64,000 bases of DNA. Source: Ianthella basta (Eukaryota > Porifera > Demospongiae > Verongiida > Ianthellidae). The stretch spans positions 2,354,927 to 2,418,926 of the forward strand of contig OZ025882.1 in assembly GCA_964019415.1 (NCBI GenBank). The letters are read 5' to 3'. The first letter of the stretch is position 1. Each line of letters begins with the position of its first letter. The position numbers and the translations under genes were made by a program. The notes beneath the pieces are model-generated. The model was not told the origin of the DNA. It did not search any database and was given only the letters and a program-made list of their open reading frames with translations. Positions 29,473 to 41,503 of this stretch are shown here, piece after piece.

Positions 29473-31570
29473 GTGAGTGACTGTGTGTGTACACATGTGC
29501 TTGTATGAAATTGTGCCAATGGTTTCCGCATTCTGCATCCTCCTATTGAGTGCATGTAACAAGTCTTACATTGTCTAACTACTCAATTAGTCCCCTGTAA
29601 CATGCACCTCACTGCGGCCCCACAATTGTTGGATGTGTGGGTTGATGAAGGGCAATAGTTTGTAGAGGAGGGGGAGTGACTTCAATTTGTATACAATTAT
29701 ATGTGTTGCTCCCAGCCCACCTACACACACTCAAGAACTTGGGGGTGTGTAGGTGGTATGGTAAGGTGTTGATCCTACAGTATGTAATTATGATATGTGC
29801 ACATGCAGCAGAGTAGGACACAGTGATACACTGATAGTCATTGCATCCAGGTACTCTGTTTACGCATGAATCAGAAACATGCATGTCAGTTTGAGGGACA
29901 TACATGATGAGTTAATTGGTGTTGCCACACCGAGCAAGGTGTGCATAGTCTATGCAGCTCATTCATTGTATTATGTATGTAGGGTCCATGTATGTAGGTG
30001 TGTCTTGTTGTGCTATCTGTAACATGTACTGGGTGATAATATGCAATGTACGTACTTGCTGTGTTAGATTAATATCACCCATATACTAAATGGGCTGGTA
30101 CCTGTTGACACAGTGTAGCATGACTATATATTATACACTGTTGTTGGGGAGGGTGCTTTGATATCTACATCAACTACTGTAATTATAATTGCTGCATAGT
30201 GAGTAATGTCTGGCTGTGTAGGCTACATGGCTGCAGTCATTGTTTGCTGATGTGTATAGCTCTTCATCATTTAATTTTGTTCCGGTTCCTTCTCCCTTAT
30301 ACTGGACAGTGCATTCTCAGTTATCCAGATGCTTCAGAGAGATAATTTGCAGCTTCGTTTTTGATTCTTTGCTGAACGTTTTTCTATGTCAGAAGCACAA
30401 ATCAATGAATTGTTGTCTTTGGTTCACTTCATCCACAGTTTATTCATCTTTAACCACTCTCAAGACAGTTCTGAGTAATTGGTAGTACACCAACACTACA
30501 CACCAGAGTGTACATAACTAATTGGCATTTAGCCCTCCAGTTTTATGCAATTTCTGTAATGCTCTAACCACTTTTAAATGCTTTGCATGCATGTATCTAC
30601 CAGTAGTCTCTTAACCAGTTCACAGATAATGACAAATGTGTACTACTTCTATATAGTGTGAAGGGTGTTGGAGGGCATAGTGAAGTGTACGTGTAGCTAT
30701 ACTAGAACACTGCATGCATTTACTTACTAAAGTTATTTTGTTATAAATTTATGCCTATGCGTGAAAGGAAAATGGCATGCATTTTTAATTATTTAAATAA
30801 TGCACGTGCGCACATCTATAATATCATGTTTCAGGTACTCCTTTATAACTAGTTTCAGATAGATGGAACATGAACATGCATGGTAGCTAGCTAGAAAATG
30901 GCATAGTGAGAGTAACAGGCTCAAGCCTAAATTTGATTTAAAGTCCTTCCACCTGAATTCTTGAGCCTGTTACATTGCCGCTACATTTAAGAGATAGGAA
31001 AAAGATGGCGATTGATTGCATGTGCACGAATTCCTGTTTCAATTTTCTACCAATCTTTACCAGAATGGGAGGGTATATTACGGCAATCCAAGGAGTGACT
31101 TGGTAGTTACCAACTTTACCGGTTGACTCCTTCAGATGAAATGAAGCAACATAAGAGTATTCAGTATGCACTTTCAATTGGTTTTATGGAGATAGATAGT
31201 CTAGGGATACTCCCATGCAATTAACTTATGTAGGTTGGGAATCCATGGCCACCTGATGGGCAGGTATTTTCAGCTAGTTCAGTTAAGAAGGAGAGCACAC
31301 TACCTCATTGTCTGTGCAAACACTACTACTGTGTTGTCTGATACAGCATGCATGCAGCTATAGCTACAGTAGGCATAACCCTTCAACATGCTATTATCAC
31401 ATTATATTTGTAGTGCATAATACTCTCACCCATAATGGCCGCAAACTGTAGGGTGGCAATTGTGGTTGTATAGTAGTCTTGCCATGCAGTGAGATCAGGA
31501 GCATGAGACTAGCTGTTTGCATCCCTCTCCCCCACCCCTCAGTCTGTAGATGACCATCCTGTGATGTCAG
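29473..31570. other. Intergenic, duplicated in part at 63.4-64.0 kb
   Basis: No supported gene. 29040-30110 as a whole is paralogous to about 62965-64000. The remainder (30110-31570) holds only AT-rich sequence with scattered TGCATG motifs. Confidence 0.6.
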
Positions 31571-31857
31571 ACAAGGGGAGAAAGGTGGAACACACTACAA
31601 AGAATGCAGTGAAACTTCAGCTGAACTGATCATGATTTGTCAGGTACGTACACACATTTAATATAGTTTTCATTGATTTCCCACTTTTTCAGTCCCCCAT
31701 GCAGTTTAATTTGAATGCTACTGAACTCACAGGATCAGACATAATTATGCAATTTTACTGTCTACAGATGCAAGAAATATAACAAAACATTTTTAGGGGC
31801 TGCCTGCGGCAGCCCCTATATTGTTTTCAAATTGACGTTTTCATATGGCTTCATGTT

Positions 31858-31860
<3 letters not shown>

Positions 31861-31897
<37 letters not shown>
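31861..31897. repeat. (AT)n microsatellite
   Basis: About 18 AT units inside the 1.1-kb insertion. Confidence 0.9.
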
Positions 31898-31899
<2 letters not shown>

Positions 31900-32192
31900 C
31901 GCCAACCTACGGTTGTGCGTCAATGCTTACATTTATATTGAATGTATTGGGCGATGTATTGGGTATAGGGAATTTATATTGTCGGCCATTTTATTCGGCC
32001 GGAAGTAGACCGTGTGCAAGGCCAAGGGACTTTGAAAACCGGCTTCGAAACGACGTCTTAGCGAACTTTGGACGTTCTCTTCCGCCTCTGATCCTGGAAC
32101 AGACTCCTACAGCACTTCTGGTCGACGGACAAAGAGACAGCTTCTAGACAGCGCCCAACAGGTCATCGACTTCGCCCGCGCCTTCTTCGATA

Positions 32193-32389
32193 ATGGCCGC
32201 GCCCGCCTCGGAGGACTTCACTCCACCGCCTGGAACACATGACAGGAGTAACGTAGAAACTGGTGAGCGCCGTGATATGTTGACGCTAACATTCTTCAAC
32301 CATTTCTAGCGTTGAAAAGCTTAGCTCGCACGGTTGCCCTTCTAAATGCTCTTCAGAACCTGGCCCACGCGTACTGCGCTGTAGCAAAC
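32193..32389 (+). other. Two exon-like segments inside the insertion
   Basis: From the ATG at 32193 the frame reads MAAPASEDFTPPPGTHDRSN to a GTGAGC donor (exon 32193-32262). The next segment (32310-32389) follows TTTCTAG, ends at GTACGT, and continues in frame as 'LKSLARTVALLNALQNLAH', a helical stretch. The two join to exactly 50 codons. A CCGGAAGT ETS-type motif lies near 31999-32006 in a CpG-rich block, like a housekeeping promoter. The protein is not identified. It looks like the captured 5' end of a host gene. Confidence 0.45.
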
Positions 32390-32560
32390 GTACGTAGCTT
32401 TTGCCATCACAGACCACTAGCTACTCTGGCGACTGTGGGTTCCTTGGTACATTATATTTCTGTGAATATTCACGGTAAATGCATGTGCTGTAAGCAGTCA
32501 TGTGTCTGTCTTTGCTGGAGATTTCTCTGTGCATGTGTGGTGTGTGCGTGTGTGGTGTGT

Positions 32561-32562
<2 letters not shown>

Positions 32563-32611
<49 letters not shown>

Positions 32612-32650
32612 TGTGTCTGTGTCTGTGTGTTTGCACATGTGTATGTGTGC

Positions 32651-32720
<70 letters not shown>

Positions 32721-32727
32721 ACATGTG
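32563..32727. repeat. Compound (TG)n array
   Basis: Two long TG runs separated by a TGTCTG / TTGCACATGTG interruption that itself recurs at the distal end (about 32717-32728). Confidence 0.95.
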
Positions 32728-33169
32728 TATGTGTGTGTGTGTGTCATGTAGCTATGTTTGGTGACTAGTGGTGTATGTGTACTGTCACTGAGGTGTATGA
32801 CACAATGTCATGTGTTACCAATCATGAGTGACAGAGCAGCGACCGAAGGGAGCAAGTATTTCGAGTTGGGGCGGCAGCCCCACGAGTTTTTTTAACTCGA
32901 AATACTTGTTCATTTGAAGCAATTACATAAGCATAAAAATTATCTTTTCAACACTTTGATCATTACTATAAATTATTATTAAAGTACATGTCTGTATATA
33001 AAATACTGTGCATGTGTACATACGTAAATACAGCCCAAAGGTGTACACAGCCATACCATGTATATAGTGTATGATACTGTGAACAAGCAGTTTATATTTA
33101 ATGATATACACCATAATCTTCAGTGTGTTGTTTGTATAAGAGAACAGTAAAGTGGACTGGGTTTGGTTG

Positions 33170-35394
33170 TTAATAGATCGCAACTTGTTTGGCTCCATAA
33201 CTAACTACCAGCAGGTCTCCATTTTGATCAAAGCTCACAGAACGAGGACTGTTCACATTAAGTGTATGCACCAGTTGTCCCTCTTGGTTGAAAATGAATA
33301 CACGACTGTTGCCATCACTTGCTACCACAACATTCCCCTCTGTGGTGAAGGTAAGGCCAATAGGTCTATAGCTGTTGAGTTGGCCTTGTCCAAACTGCCT
33401 GACATATGTGCCATCAGCAGTGAAGACTTGCACTCGTGAATTGCTGTAATCACTGACATACAACTGTCCATCTGGTGAGATGGCAATGCCATGGGGAGAA
33501 CTAAACTGTCCAGCACCACTGCCTCGTGATCCAAAGGTGTGAACCAGCTGACCATTCTGAGTGAACACTGCTACACGATGGTTGCTGCTGTCTGCCACAT
33601 AGACCTGGCCATTTGTATGGACTGTCAAATCTACAGGATGTTTTGTCTGGCCTTGACCAATTCACCTGACAAAAGTGCTATCTTCTCTGAAGATGTCTAC
33701 ACAGTGGTTGTAGTAGTTGGCAACAAACAGCAGACCATCACCTCCGGTGGCAAGACCATAAGGGTTGGACAGCTGACCTGGTCCTGTCCCTTGTCCACCA
33801 AATGTCTTAACATGCTTCCTTTGAACATCAAACACATGGATTTGGTGGTAGCTATAATCAGATACAAAAATAGTGCTATTTGGAGACACAACTATGCCCC
33901 AGAGATAACCAGGCTGCTGTGGAAACTGAAGAACCCCCTTGCTGGCCTTCAATTTCTGAATATCTCCAGTGACCTTCTTGGACACCCACTGACCCTGCAG
34001 AAATAGAGCTGGTCCATCCTCAAACCTCACTGCAAACGGGCTGCCCTTGATGTGGTCCCCATTCACCAGTACAGTAAGCTCACACTTCCCAGTGTACACT
34101 GCATTGAAGGCCACCTGGTACTGCCCACCGCCACTGTCCTCCACATCAGCTCTAATGGCCACACCGGGAAGTGGGCGAGCTAGTCGAAGGAAGGCCTGCA
34201 CTCTCTCCCCACCACCACTGCACGCCACCCTGCTACTGTCCTTGGTGGTCAGAGTGAAAGCCACTGGCTTAGAGTCTAACTGCTCTTCCACTCCAGCTAA
34301 GGTGCACTCTTTAGGGCTCGCTCCTTGCTGGACATGGCCAAACGCCTTGATGGCTGAGAGGAGAGCCTGCTCATTGAGAGGGACAATACGCACCACAGGA
34401 GACACACAAGGATGGACTTGCTGCCCTCGCACCTTGATGGTGGTAGCTGATGCCTTCACCTGGACCACACTCTGACCAGAGATGACTTCGTGTTGGTTGC
34501 CTTGGGCACAGAGGAGAGACAGGGCAGTGTGAGCAGTGGAGAGTGCATCCTCTTCATCGCTGCAGCTCTGGACACTCTTGGTTATGAGGTCCTTCTTCTG
34601 GTTGCAAGCTGCTGTGATCTCCTCACACACCTCCTCCTCACGCTGTGTGATGGCAGTGTGAGCTTGCTCAAACAAGCAATGTGCATCCTCCAGTGCCTTC
34701 TCTCTTGACTGATCCAAAGTGGTGCTCTGAGCCTCAAGCCCTCCTTCCTCCTCTGGTGGGCCTTCCTGGCAGTGCCCACCACTTGCTGGGCCACCTTCAG
34801 TGACTGCCTGTGTCTCTGGGACACACTGGGATCCAGGTACTTGGAGCGGTGAGGGCCCTTGTCCAGAGCACAGGCGTGGCACATCAGAGCGTCACACCCT
34901 TCGCAGTACCACTTCAGGATCTCATCACCATGTTGGGAGCAGCTGTGGGGATAGCTTTCTTCATGAATACTGCTGCTGGGTGGGATGTCTGGTTCATATC
35001 AAGAGAGGCTAGCTCTTCGATGGACTTTACAGTGTGGCTACCAGTAAGGTCACTCATAACCTGATGGCTATCAAGGCAGGCAGAGCAGAAGAACTTCCAA
35101 CAGTCCGTGCAGAAGGCAACTGCTTTTGCACCACTAGTCTTGCACGACGTGTTACCACACACCACAGGTGGGCTATCCCTTCTAACCATTTGAACGATCT
35201 TCTGACCTTCAATGTACCGACCCAGTGGTCCATTGCGTACTGGAGCACACGGGCCTTCAACCACTTTACAGGCCTTCACACCTTGAGGTTGCTCTTGAGG
35301 TGCACATGTTGCATTGTTATTGCACTTGGGGCATTGCAGGCAACCATCTTGCTGCTTGACAGCTAGCAGGCACTCCCTGCACACAGAGTGCATG
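33170..35394 (-). pseudogene. TRIM-NHL copy B, truncated and frameshifted
   Basis: Closely similar to TRIM-A and TRIM-C but dead. The 5' end is lost inside the RING (the first RING cysteines are missing). A 1-nt deletion lies near 34955 after B-box 1, a second 1-nt deletion near 34740 in the coiled coil, and a CGA-to-TGA stop at 33662-33664 interrupts the NHL region. Filamin and NHL sequences are otherwise well preserved and still end 'KQVAIY', as in TRIM-A's '.QVGIY'. The truncation point adjoins the G-alpha A intron 5 copy. A short product is conceivable but unlikely. Confidence 0.85.
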
Positions 35395-37165
35395 TGCTGA
35401 ATGTATAACATATACATTGACCTCTTTACTCAGAACTGTCTAGAGGAATCCATGGACTTATTCCAAGCCATCTGCAGCAACAAGATCTTTGCAGAGATTC
35501 CAATAGTAAGTTCCTGACCAGGCTAGGGTGTCTTAGTGTATGCAATTACAACGGTAACTCACATAAAAGCAAGACATTTTGACAGATAACTAACAAGCAC
35601 GACTCAATAGAAGGAGGTGTACATAAGTATAGTTATATCAAATGGTGTGTGATGAGGGGTTGGCTGAGCTCAGTAAAGGTGATGGCTAACCAAAATGACA
35701 TGAAGGGTGAAAGACATTCATCAGCATGTCTAGGCCTATACAGTACTTTTTGGGTTGGTTGTCCTGACCGGATGGTTGCAGTCGGTTATCGGCTATCAAT
35801 TATCAACCTGGTGACGTCATTTTTGCATGACTTTTAGTATACCCAATTCTATTGGCAGACAGTGTACAGGAGATTCAGGGTATGTGGCGAAGGCGGGCGA
35901 CCTGAATCATTGACTGGTCGTGATTCGACAGTTTTCTCAGCAGTCTGGAACGCAGGCTACAGAAAATCGTTGCACGCGATCGGTACGAGTCTGTTTGTCC
36001 CCCGTGCTGTCTGTTCACTTATCGAGAAGGCGTTTTCCTCTTGGTACAGAACGTCCCCACCATTCTTAGCCTTAAATTGTCCGAATATGCTTTGTTCCAG
36101 TCTTCCTCGTTCCAAACACCGCTGCTTCAGCTAGACTTGTAGCCGCCATAATGACGTCACCAGGTTGTAAATTGATAACCGATAACCGATTGCATATATC
36201 AGGTCGGGACAACCAACCCAAAAGGTTTTGTATAGATGTAGCTCACTAGATCGATTAGTAGCTAATGCCATGGCCTATATCAATGGTACCGATACTAAAT
36301 TTGGTAAAGGGCACCATCCATCTTCCGTATCAGGTCTGGTTATATATTATACGTATCTGGTGTCATGTTCCTTCACCTCATAGCAGTACTCACTCATGTT
36401 GTTTCTCCAGGCTTTATTAGTTCAGTATAATAGCTCAGACTCTTGACAATTAGCCTCCAAATGTTTTGGAGCCAACTGCTCCCATGCATAGCTATAGGTA
36501 CTGATAGGTAATTATGTCTTGCATTGCTCTTGTACATGTCATGTGCTATATATAGTGCCTCCCAATTAAGAGTCCCAATGCAGTCAGAATGCTCTGCGTT
36601 TTATTATAGAAAGTTTGCAGTAGTAGTGGTTTAGACCAGACTATGTACAATCTCCATTAAGTTTTGTGAATTGCATGGCTATAAATATAGCTAATGTTTT
36701 CACTCTTGTATGTTTGTGCAGATTCTGTTTTTGAACAAACAAGATCTCTTCCAGAACAAGATCCAGTATTCGGGGCGCCATCTCAGGACTTACTTCCCTC
36801 AGTATGAAGGTATACACTATTATAACATTATGCATGTGTTTTTGTACAAATATTTTGCTATATATACATGTATGTATTGCAACATCTTGCAGTTTCATCA
36901 GGTTCACTTTGCATGCAACTAAATGCCGTAGTGCTAATATGTATATTATGCATCTTATGGTGTTGCCTCCCATGCAGGCCCTGACTATGATGTTGACTCA
37001 GCAAGGAAGTTCATTATAGCCCAGTTCATGACACGGAAACATAGTAAAGACCACATCTATGTCCAATTTACAACAGCCACTGATGACTGTAGCAGGAACA
37101 TTATTCCAATGGCAGTAAAAGATGTCATCCTCGTGGAGCATGTGATGAAAATGATGTCTGAGTGA
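35391..37165 (+). pseudogene. Partial G-alpha A copy (exons 6-8)
   Basis: Exons 35434-35505, 36722-36809 and 36978-37165 match the last three exons of G-alpha A in length and phase, with the same introns. All three are still open: NKQD is kept, and the exon 7 copy ('[18 protein letters not shown]') looks more canonical than that of G-alpha A itself. The tail is again VMKMMSE. There is no P-loop, switch I or switch II, because everything upstream of intron 5 was deleted, so no functional G protein can be made. Confidence 0.85.
35741..36230. mobile_element. 490-bp MITE with about 85-bp terminal inverted repeats
   Basis: The left arm (35741-35823, including TTTTTGGGTTGGTTGTCC and ending CCTGGTGACGTCAT) pairs with the reverse complement of about 36147-36230. 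TATA flanks both ends (35737-35740 and 36231-36234). The paralogous site in G-alpha A intron 6 (near 11880) is unfilled and reads 'gcctatatatgtatatg', so this is a post-duplication insertion. A 90-codon internal frame (35862-36134) has no transposase features. Confidence 0.85.
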
Positions 37166-39136
37166 TGTTCCACCCACTACTTTCTGAACATTTAATTGCT
37201 GTGAGAGTGTACTGTACATTAAATTATTATTATTACACATGCATGTGCTTAATTGGAGACACAGATACCTACATTGGCAATTTGATATGTGCTCTGGAAA
37301 CCTTTTATTCACTGTTTCTGCACATCCTGCAGATGTAGAGTATGCAATGACATGGTCAAAATGTCTTTTTGGAGGTGTACTGTATGTTTGGTTTGTAAGA
37401 TTAATTTTACAAATTATCAAGAATAGTTACATTCATAAGATAGCAATGCAGGCTTTAACTTGCTCTCTCTATATATAGATGCTATAGGTGTCAGCTACAG
37501 ATATGGGAATATGCATGCTCCAAATGTAGCCAGAGCATCCACTCCAGCATCAAGAGGGATCAAGTTGAGTTGTCCAAGAACCAATAATAATATACCCAAA
37601 TTGAATATGCCCCAAATGCAGCCATAGATATGTACAATAATTACGTAGTATAATATTGTATATGGCACATGTATATATACCGGCATATACCAAACATATG
37701 CATGCGTGACAAAACTTTGCAGTAAAGAATGAAGGGCTTCAGCTGCAGCTGCAGTTGGTCACGCATTAGAAGGGTAGTTCTGCAACTTGCGCCCTACATG
37801 GGGAAGACCTGAATATCTGGTTGAAATGTCTTAATCAGTAAGGTTCCAACCCTGTTTGGAAGCCAGTATACATACCATGAGAACTATCATTCTCAAGAAT
37901 GATCACATGCATAATCCAATTGTGTATTATCTAGATTAGCTTACTCACAGCATTAATGTTAGCAACAGACAGGATGGTTAGACTTTGTGGATTCTCTGCA
38001 GCTGATAGAAAGTAAGCAAAACAATGTATGCGCAGCTATATACATAGTCTGCTGCAGCACATTGCTGGCCTAGCTTCATTCTTGTCTAAATTTGCCACCC
38101 ATTGTACAAGCATTGAGTTAATGCAAGAACTGTGCAGAGACTACTTTCGACAAATCTTAATTTATCTATCCACAGAATTCATAAAATATATTCTGCAAAA
38201 TTTCTGACATTATATTAAACTTATCTTGTGGCATTATGCAAGGTCATTAGACGAAACTAACACTCTATTGACTAGCCTACCAAACTGTAAGGATGTGTCC
38301 ACTCTGTCCAACATATCTCCCCCTCTACTACAGAATGCTCTTGGTCAGCGTTACAAAAAGCAGCTTGGTTGTTGCATGAGAGGTCAGAAGGAGAGGAGGG
38401 AGGTCTACTCTGAGATTGACCTCAAGTCCACACAGAGGTTGGGAGCAATCTGCTCACCATTCCAAGCACTGCAGCCACGGTAAAGGTGGTCTAGTCTAAG
38501 TTATTTCAATGAGTTTGTGCAATGACTGTTAGGCAATTTTATGGAAGGCTACCATGGTGGAATGGTACGGATGTGAGGTGTGGGGAGATCATATTTACAT
38601 CCCCCCCTTCAGTCCGTAGATGATTGTCCTGTGAATCCAGACAAAGTGGATCAGACTACAAAGCATGCAGTGAAATTTCAACTGAACTGATTTCTGTCAA
38701 ATCTGTGATTGTCACAACTTTAAGTACAATGTACTAGCATTTTGATTTGTCTTGTGTGCCAGCTCTGACTGTGATACTATGCTCGTGGAGAAATAGGGGA
38801 AGTGATATATTTTGATGCATGTTTAGGATGAGACATGCAGATTATTGTCCAAACATCCATTACTAATGGAACAATATAATTACAAGTATGCAATTATGAA
38901 TAATAATTACAATGCTATAATTATACAATAATCCTTGATCAATCAATCATTATTATTGCATACCTACATACAACTACATGCACATGCAATTGCATGTGTC
39001 ACTACTTATGCAGCTCAAGGTGTACATATATACAGAAATTTATGTGCACACAAAGCAGTACTATGTATGTATACTCCTTATTACATTTGTTGCAATTATT
39101 ATATGAAGGACAGTAACATACACTGTATGGGTTTTG
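37166..39136. other. Intergenic between the G-alpha A fragment and TRIM-C
   Basis: Mostly without signal. 38580-38700 is paralogous to 31540-31640, the TRIM 3' flank. A plus-strand frame at 38226-38483 ends 'ALGQRYKKQLGCCMRGQKER...', a basic, Cys-Cys containing tail that could be a terminal exon of an unknown membrane protein. I cannot support an acceptor firmly, so it is not called as a gene. Confidence 0.4.
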
Positions 39137-41503
39137 TTAGTAGATCTCAACTTGTTGTGCTCCAGTAACTACCAGCAGGTCTCCATTTTGATCAAAGCTC
39201 ACAGAATGAGGTTTGTTCACATTAAGTGTATGCACCAGTTGTCCCTCTTGGTTGAAAATGGACACATGATTGTTGCTATAACTTGCTACCACAACATTCC
39301 CCTCTGTGGTGAAGGTAAGGCCAATAGGGTTACTGAGTTGGCCTTGTCCAAACTCCCTGACATACGTGCCATCAGCAGTGAAGACTTGCACTCGTGAATT
39401 GTTGTAATCACTGACATACAACTGTCCCTCTGGTGAGATGGCAATGCCATAGGGATTTGCAAACTGCCCAGCACCACTGCCTCGTGATCCAAAGGTGTGA
39501 ACCAGCTGACCATTCTGAGTGAGCACTGCTACACGATGGTTGTAGTTGTCTGCCACATAGACCTGGCCATTTGTATGGACTGTCACATCCATAGGGCACA
39601 GTAGTTGACCTTGTCCAATTCGTCTGACAAAAGTGCCATCTTCTCTAAAGATATTTACACAATTGTCCATGTAGTTGGCAATAAACAGTAGACCATCTGC
39701 AATGATGGCAAGGCCCCTAGGGGCACGCAGCTTGTCTGATACTAGTCCTATCTCATGGTTCCTTTGAGCATCAAACACATGGATTTGGTGGGTATTACAA
39801 TCACACACAAAGATATTGCCATTTGGAGACACAGCTATACCCCATGAATTGGTTTGCTTTGGAAACTGAAGGACCCCTTTGCTGGCCTTCAATTTCTGAA
39901 TATCTCCAGTGACCTTCTTGGACACCCACTGACCCTGCAGGAATACAGGTGATGGCTCATCCTCAAACCTCACAGCAAACGGGCTGCCCTTGATGTGGTC
40001 CCCATTCACCAGTACAGTAAGCTCACACTTCCCAGTGTACACTACATTGAAGGCCACCTGGTACTTCCCACCACCACTGTCCTCCACCTCAGCTCTAATG
40101 GCCACACCAGGAAGTGGGCGGGCTGGACGAAGGAAGGCCTGCACTCTCTCCCCACCACCACTGCAGGCTACCCTGCTACTGTCCTTGGTGGTCAGAGTGA
40201 AAGCCACTGGCTTGGGGTCCAATTGTTTCCTTACTCCAGCTAAGGTGCACTCTTTAGGGCTCGCTCCTTGCTGGACATGGCCAAACACTTTGATCGCTGA
40301 GAGGAGAGCCTGCTCATTGAGAGGGACAATACGCACCACAGGAGACACACAAGGATGGAATTGCTGCCCCCGCACCTTGATGGTGGTAGCTGATGCCCTC
40401 ACCTGGACCACACTCTGACTGGAGATGACCTCATGGTGGCTGCCTTGGGAACAGAGGAGAGACAGAGCACTGTGAGCAGTGGAGAGTGCATCCTCTTCAT
40501 CGCTGCAGTTCTTGATGCTCTTAGTTATGAGGTCTTTCTTCTGGTTGCAAACTGCTGTGATCTCCTCACACAACTCCTTCTCACGCTGTGTGATGGCAGT
40601 GTGAGCTCGTTCAAACAAGTGATGTACATCCTCCAGTGCCTTCTCCCTTGACTGATCCAAAGTGGTGCTCTGAGCCTCAAGCCCTTCCTTTCTCCTCTGG
40701 TAGGCCTTCTTGGCAGTGCCCACCACTTGCTGGGCCACCTTCAGTGACTGCCTGTGTCTCTGGGACACACTGGGATCCAGGTACTTGGGACGGTGAGGGC
40801 CCTTGTTCAGAGCACAGGCGTGGCACATCAGAGCGTCACAACCCTCGCAGTACCACTTCAAAACCACATCACCATGTTGGGGGCAGCTTTGGGGAACAGC
40901 CTTCTTCATGAATACTGCTGCTGGGTTGGATGTCTGGTCCAGATCAAGAGAGGCTAGCTCTTCCATGGACTTGACAGTGTGGCCACCCATGAGATCACTC
41001 ATGACCTGATGGCTTTCATGGCAAGTGTGACAAAAGAAATTCCAGCAATCAATGCAAAATGCAACTGCCTTTGTGTTGTGGTTCTTGCACAAAGTGTTAC
41101 CACACACCACAGGTGGGCTATCCCTTCTAACCATTTGTATGATTTTCTGACCTTCAATATACCAACCCAGTGGTCCATTGCGTACTGGAGCACACTGGGC
41201 TTCCACTACTTTACAGGCATTCACACTATGAGGTTGCTCTTGAGGTGCACAAGTTGCATTGTTGTTGCACTTGGGGCATTGCAGGCGGCCATCTTGCTGC
41301 TTGACGGCTAGCAGGCACTCCCTGCACACAGAGTGCATGCAGCAGAGGAGGTGGGGGTCACACAGCTCCTTCTTGCACTGCACACATGAGGTGTCAGGGG
41401 TAACAAGGAATGCATCTTCTTCTTCTGTTTTTGCTGCCTTTTGTTTCTCATTAGAAATTGCTTTCTTTTCTCTAGCTAGTTGCTCAGCTGGTCCAGTTGC
41501 CAT
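39137..41503 (-). CDS. TRIM-NHL protein C (788 aa)
   Basis: An intact single coding exon with the same plan as TRIM-A: RING 'CVQCKKELC...CCMHSVCREC...CPKC', B-box 1 'CGNTLCKN...FCIDCWNFFCHTCHESH', B-box 2 'SCPQHGD...YCEGCDALMCHACALNKG', a coiled coil, a filamin-like domain and NHL repeats ending 'GAQQVEIY'. It is a likely E3 ubiquitin ligase. B-box 1 has diverged from TRIM-A ('HNTK' for 'SGAK', 'NFFCHTC' for 'KFFCSAC'). The ATG at 41503 follows an acceptor (CCTGTAG at about 41516-41522), and its first exon is probably near 44235, next to fusion gene C. Translation could start only here, because the duplicated upstream ATG runs out of frame. Confidence 0.9.
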   Translation of the reverse strand: MATGPAEQLAREKKAISNEKQKAAKTEEEDAFLVTPDTSCVQCKKELCDPHLLCCMHSVCRECLLAVKQQDGRLQCPKCNNNATCAPQEQPHSVNACKVVEAQCAPVRNGPLGWYIEGQKIIQMVRRDSPPVVCGNTLCKNHNTKAVAFCIDCWNFFCHTCHESHQVMSDLMGGHTVKSMEELASLDLDQTSNPAAVFMKKAVPQSCPQHGDVVLKWYCEGCDALMCHACALNKGPHRPKYLDPSVSQRHRQSLKVAQQVVGTAKKAYQRRKEGLEAQSTTLDQSREKALEDVHHLFERAHTAITQREKELCEEITAVCNQKKDLITKSIKNCSDEEDALSTAHSALSLLCSQGSHHEVISSQSVVQVRASATTIKVRGQQFHPCVSPVVRIVPLNEQALLSAIKVFGHVQQGASPKECTLAGVRKQLDPKPVAFTLTTKDSSRVACSGGGERVQAFLRPARPLPGVAIRAEVEDSGGGKYQVAFNVVYTGKCELTVLVNGDHIKGSPFAVRFEDEPSPVFLQGQWVSKKVTGDIQKLKASKGVLQFPKQTNSWGIAVSPNGNIFVCDCNTHQIHVFDAQRNHEIGLVSDKLRAPRGLAIIADGLLFIANYMDNCVNIFREDGTFVRRIGQGQLLCPMDVTVHTNGQVYVADNYNHRVAVLTQNGQLVHTFGSRGSGAGQFANPYGIAISPEGQLYVSDYNNSRVQVFTADGTYVREFGQGQLSNPIGLTFTTEGNVVVASYSNNHVSIFNQEGQLVHTLNVNKPHSVSFDQNGDLLVVTGAQQVEIY

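Larger units (their letters stand above)
31796..32908. mobile_element. About 1.1-kb insertion with palindromic GGGGC...GCCCC ends
   Basis: Compared with the paralogous flank at 1-468, extra DNA begins at the palindrome GGGGCTGCCTGCGGCAGCCCC core (31796-31816). It ends at a hairpin whose arms CAAGTATTTCGAGTT (32853-32867) and AACTCGAAATACTTG (32894-32908) pair perfectly around a second GGGGC...GCCCC core. The empty-site sequence in copy A is 'caattttattagaagc' (215-230). The right-end hairpin sequence recurs at 43420-43468. Inside are an (AT)n tract, a CpG-rich block, two exon-like pieces and a long TG array. It is probably a non-autonomous transposon that captured host DNA. Confidence 0.6.

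Noticed and set aside
35862-36134. 90-codon frame inside the 490-bp MITE
   Set aside because: No catalytic triad or DNA-binding motif. The element is too short to encode a transposase.
38226-38483. Frame ending 'GQRYKKQLGCCMRGQKERRE...' as a receptor C-terminal exon
   Set aside because: Composition is plausible, but I could not fix an acceptor or find any transmembrane exon nearby.
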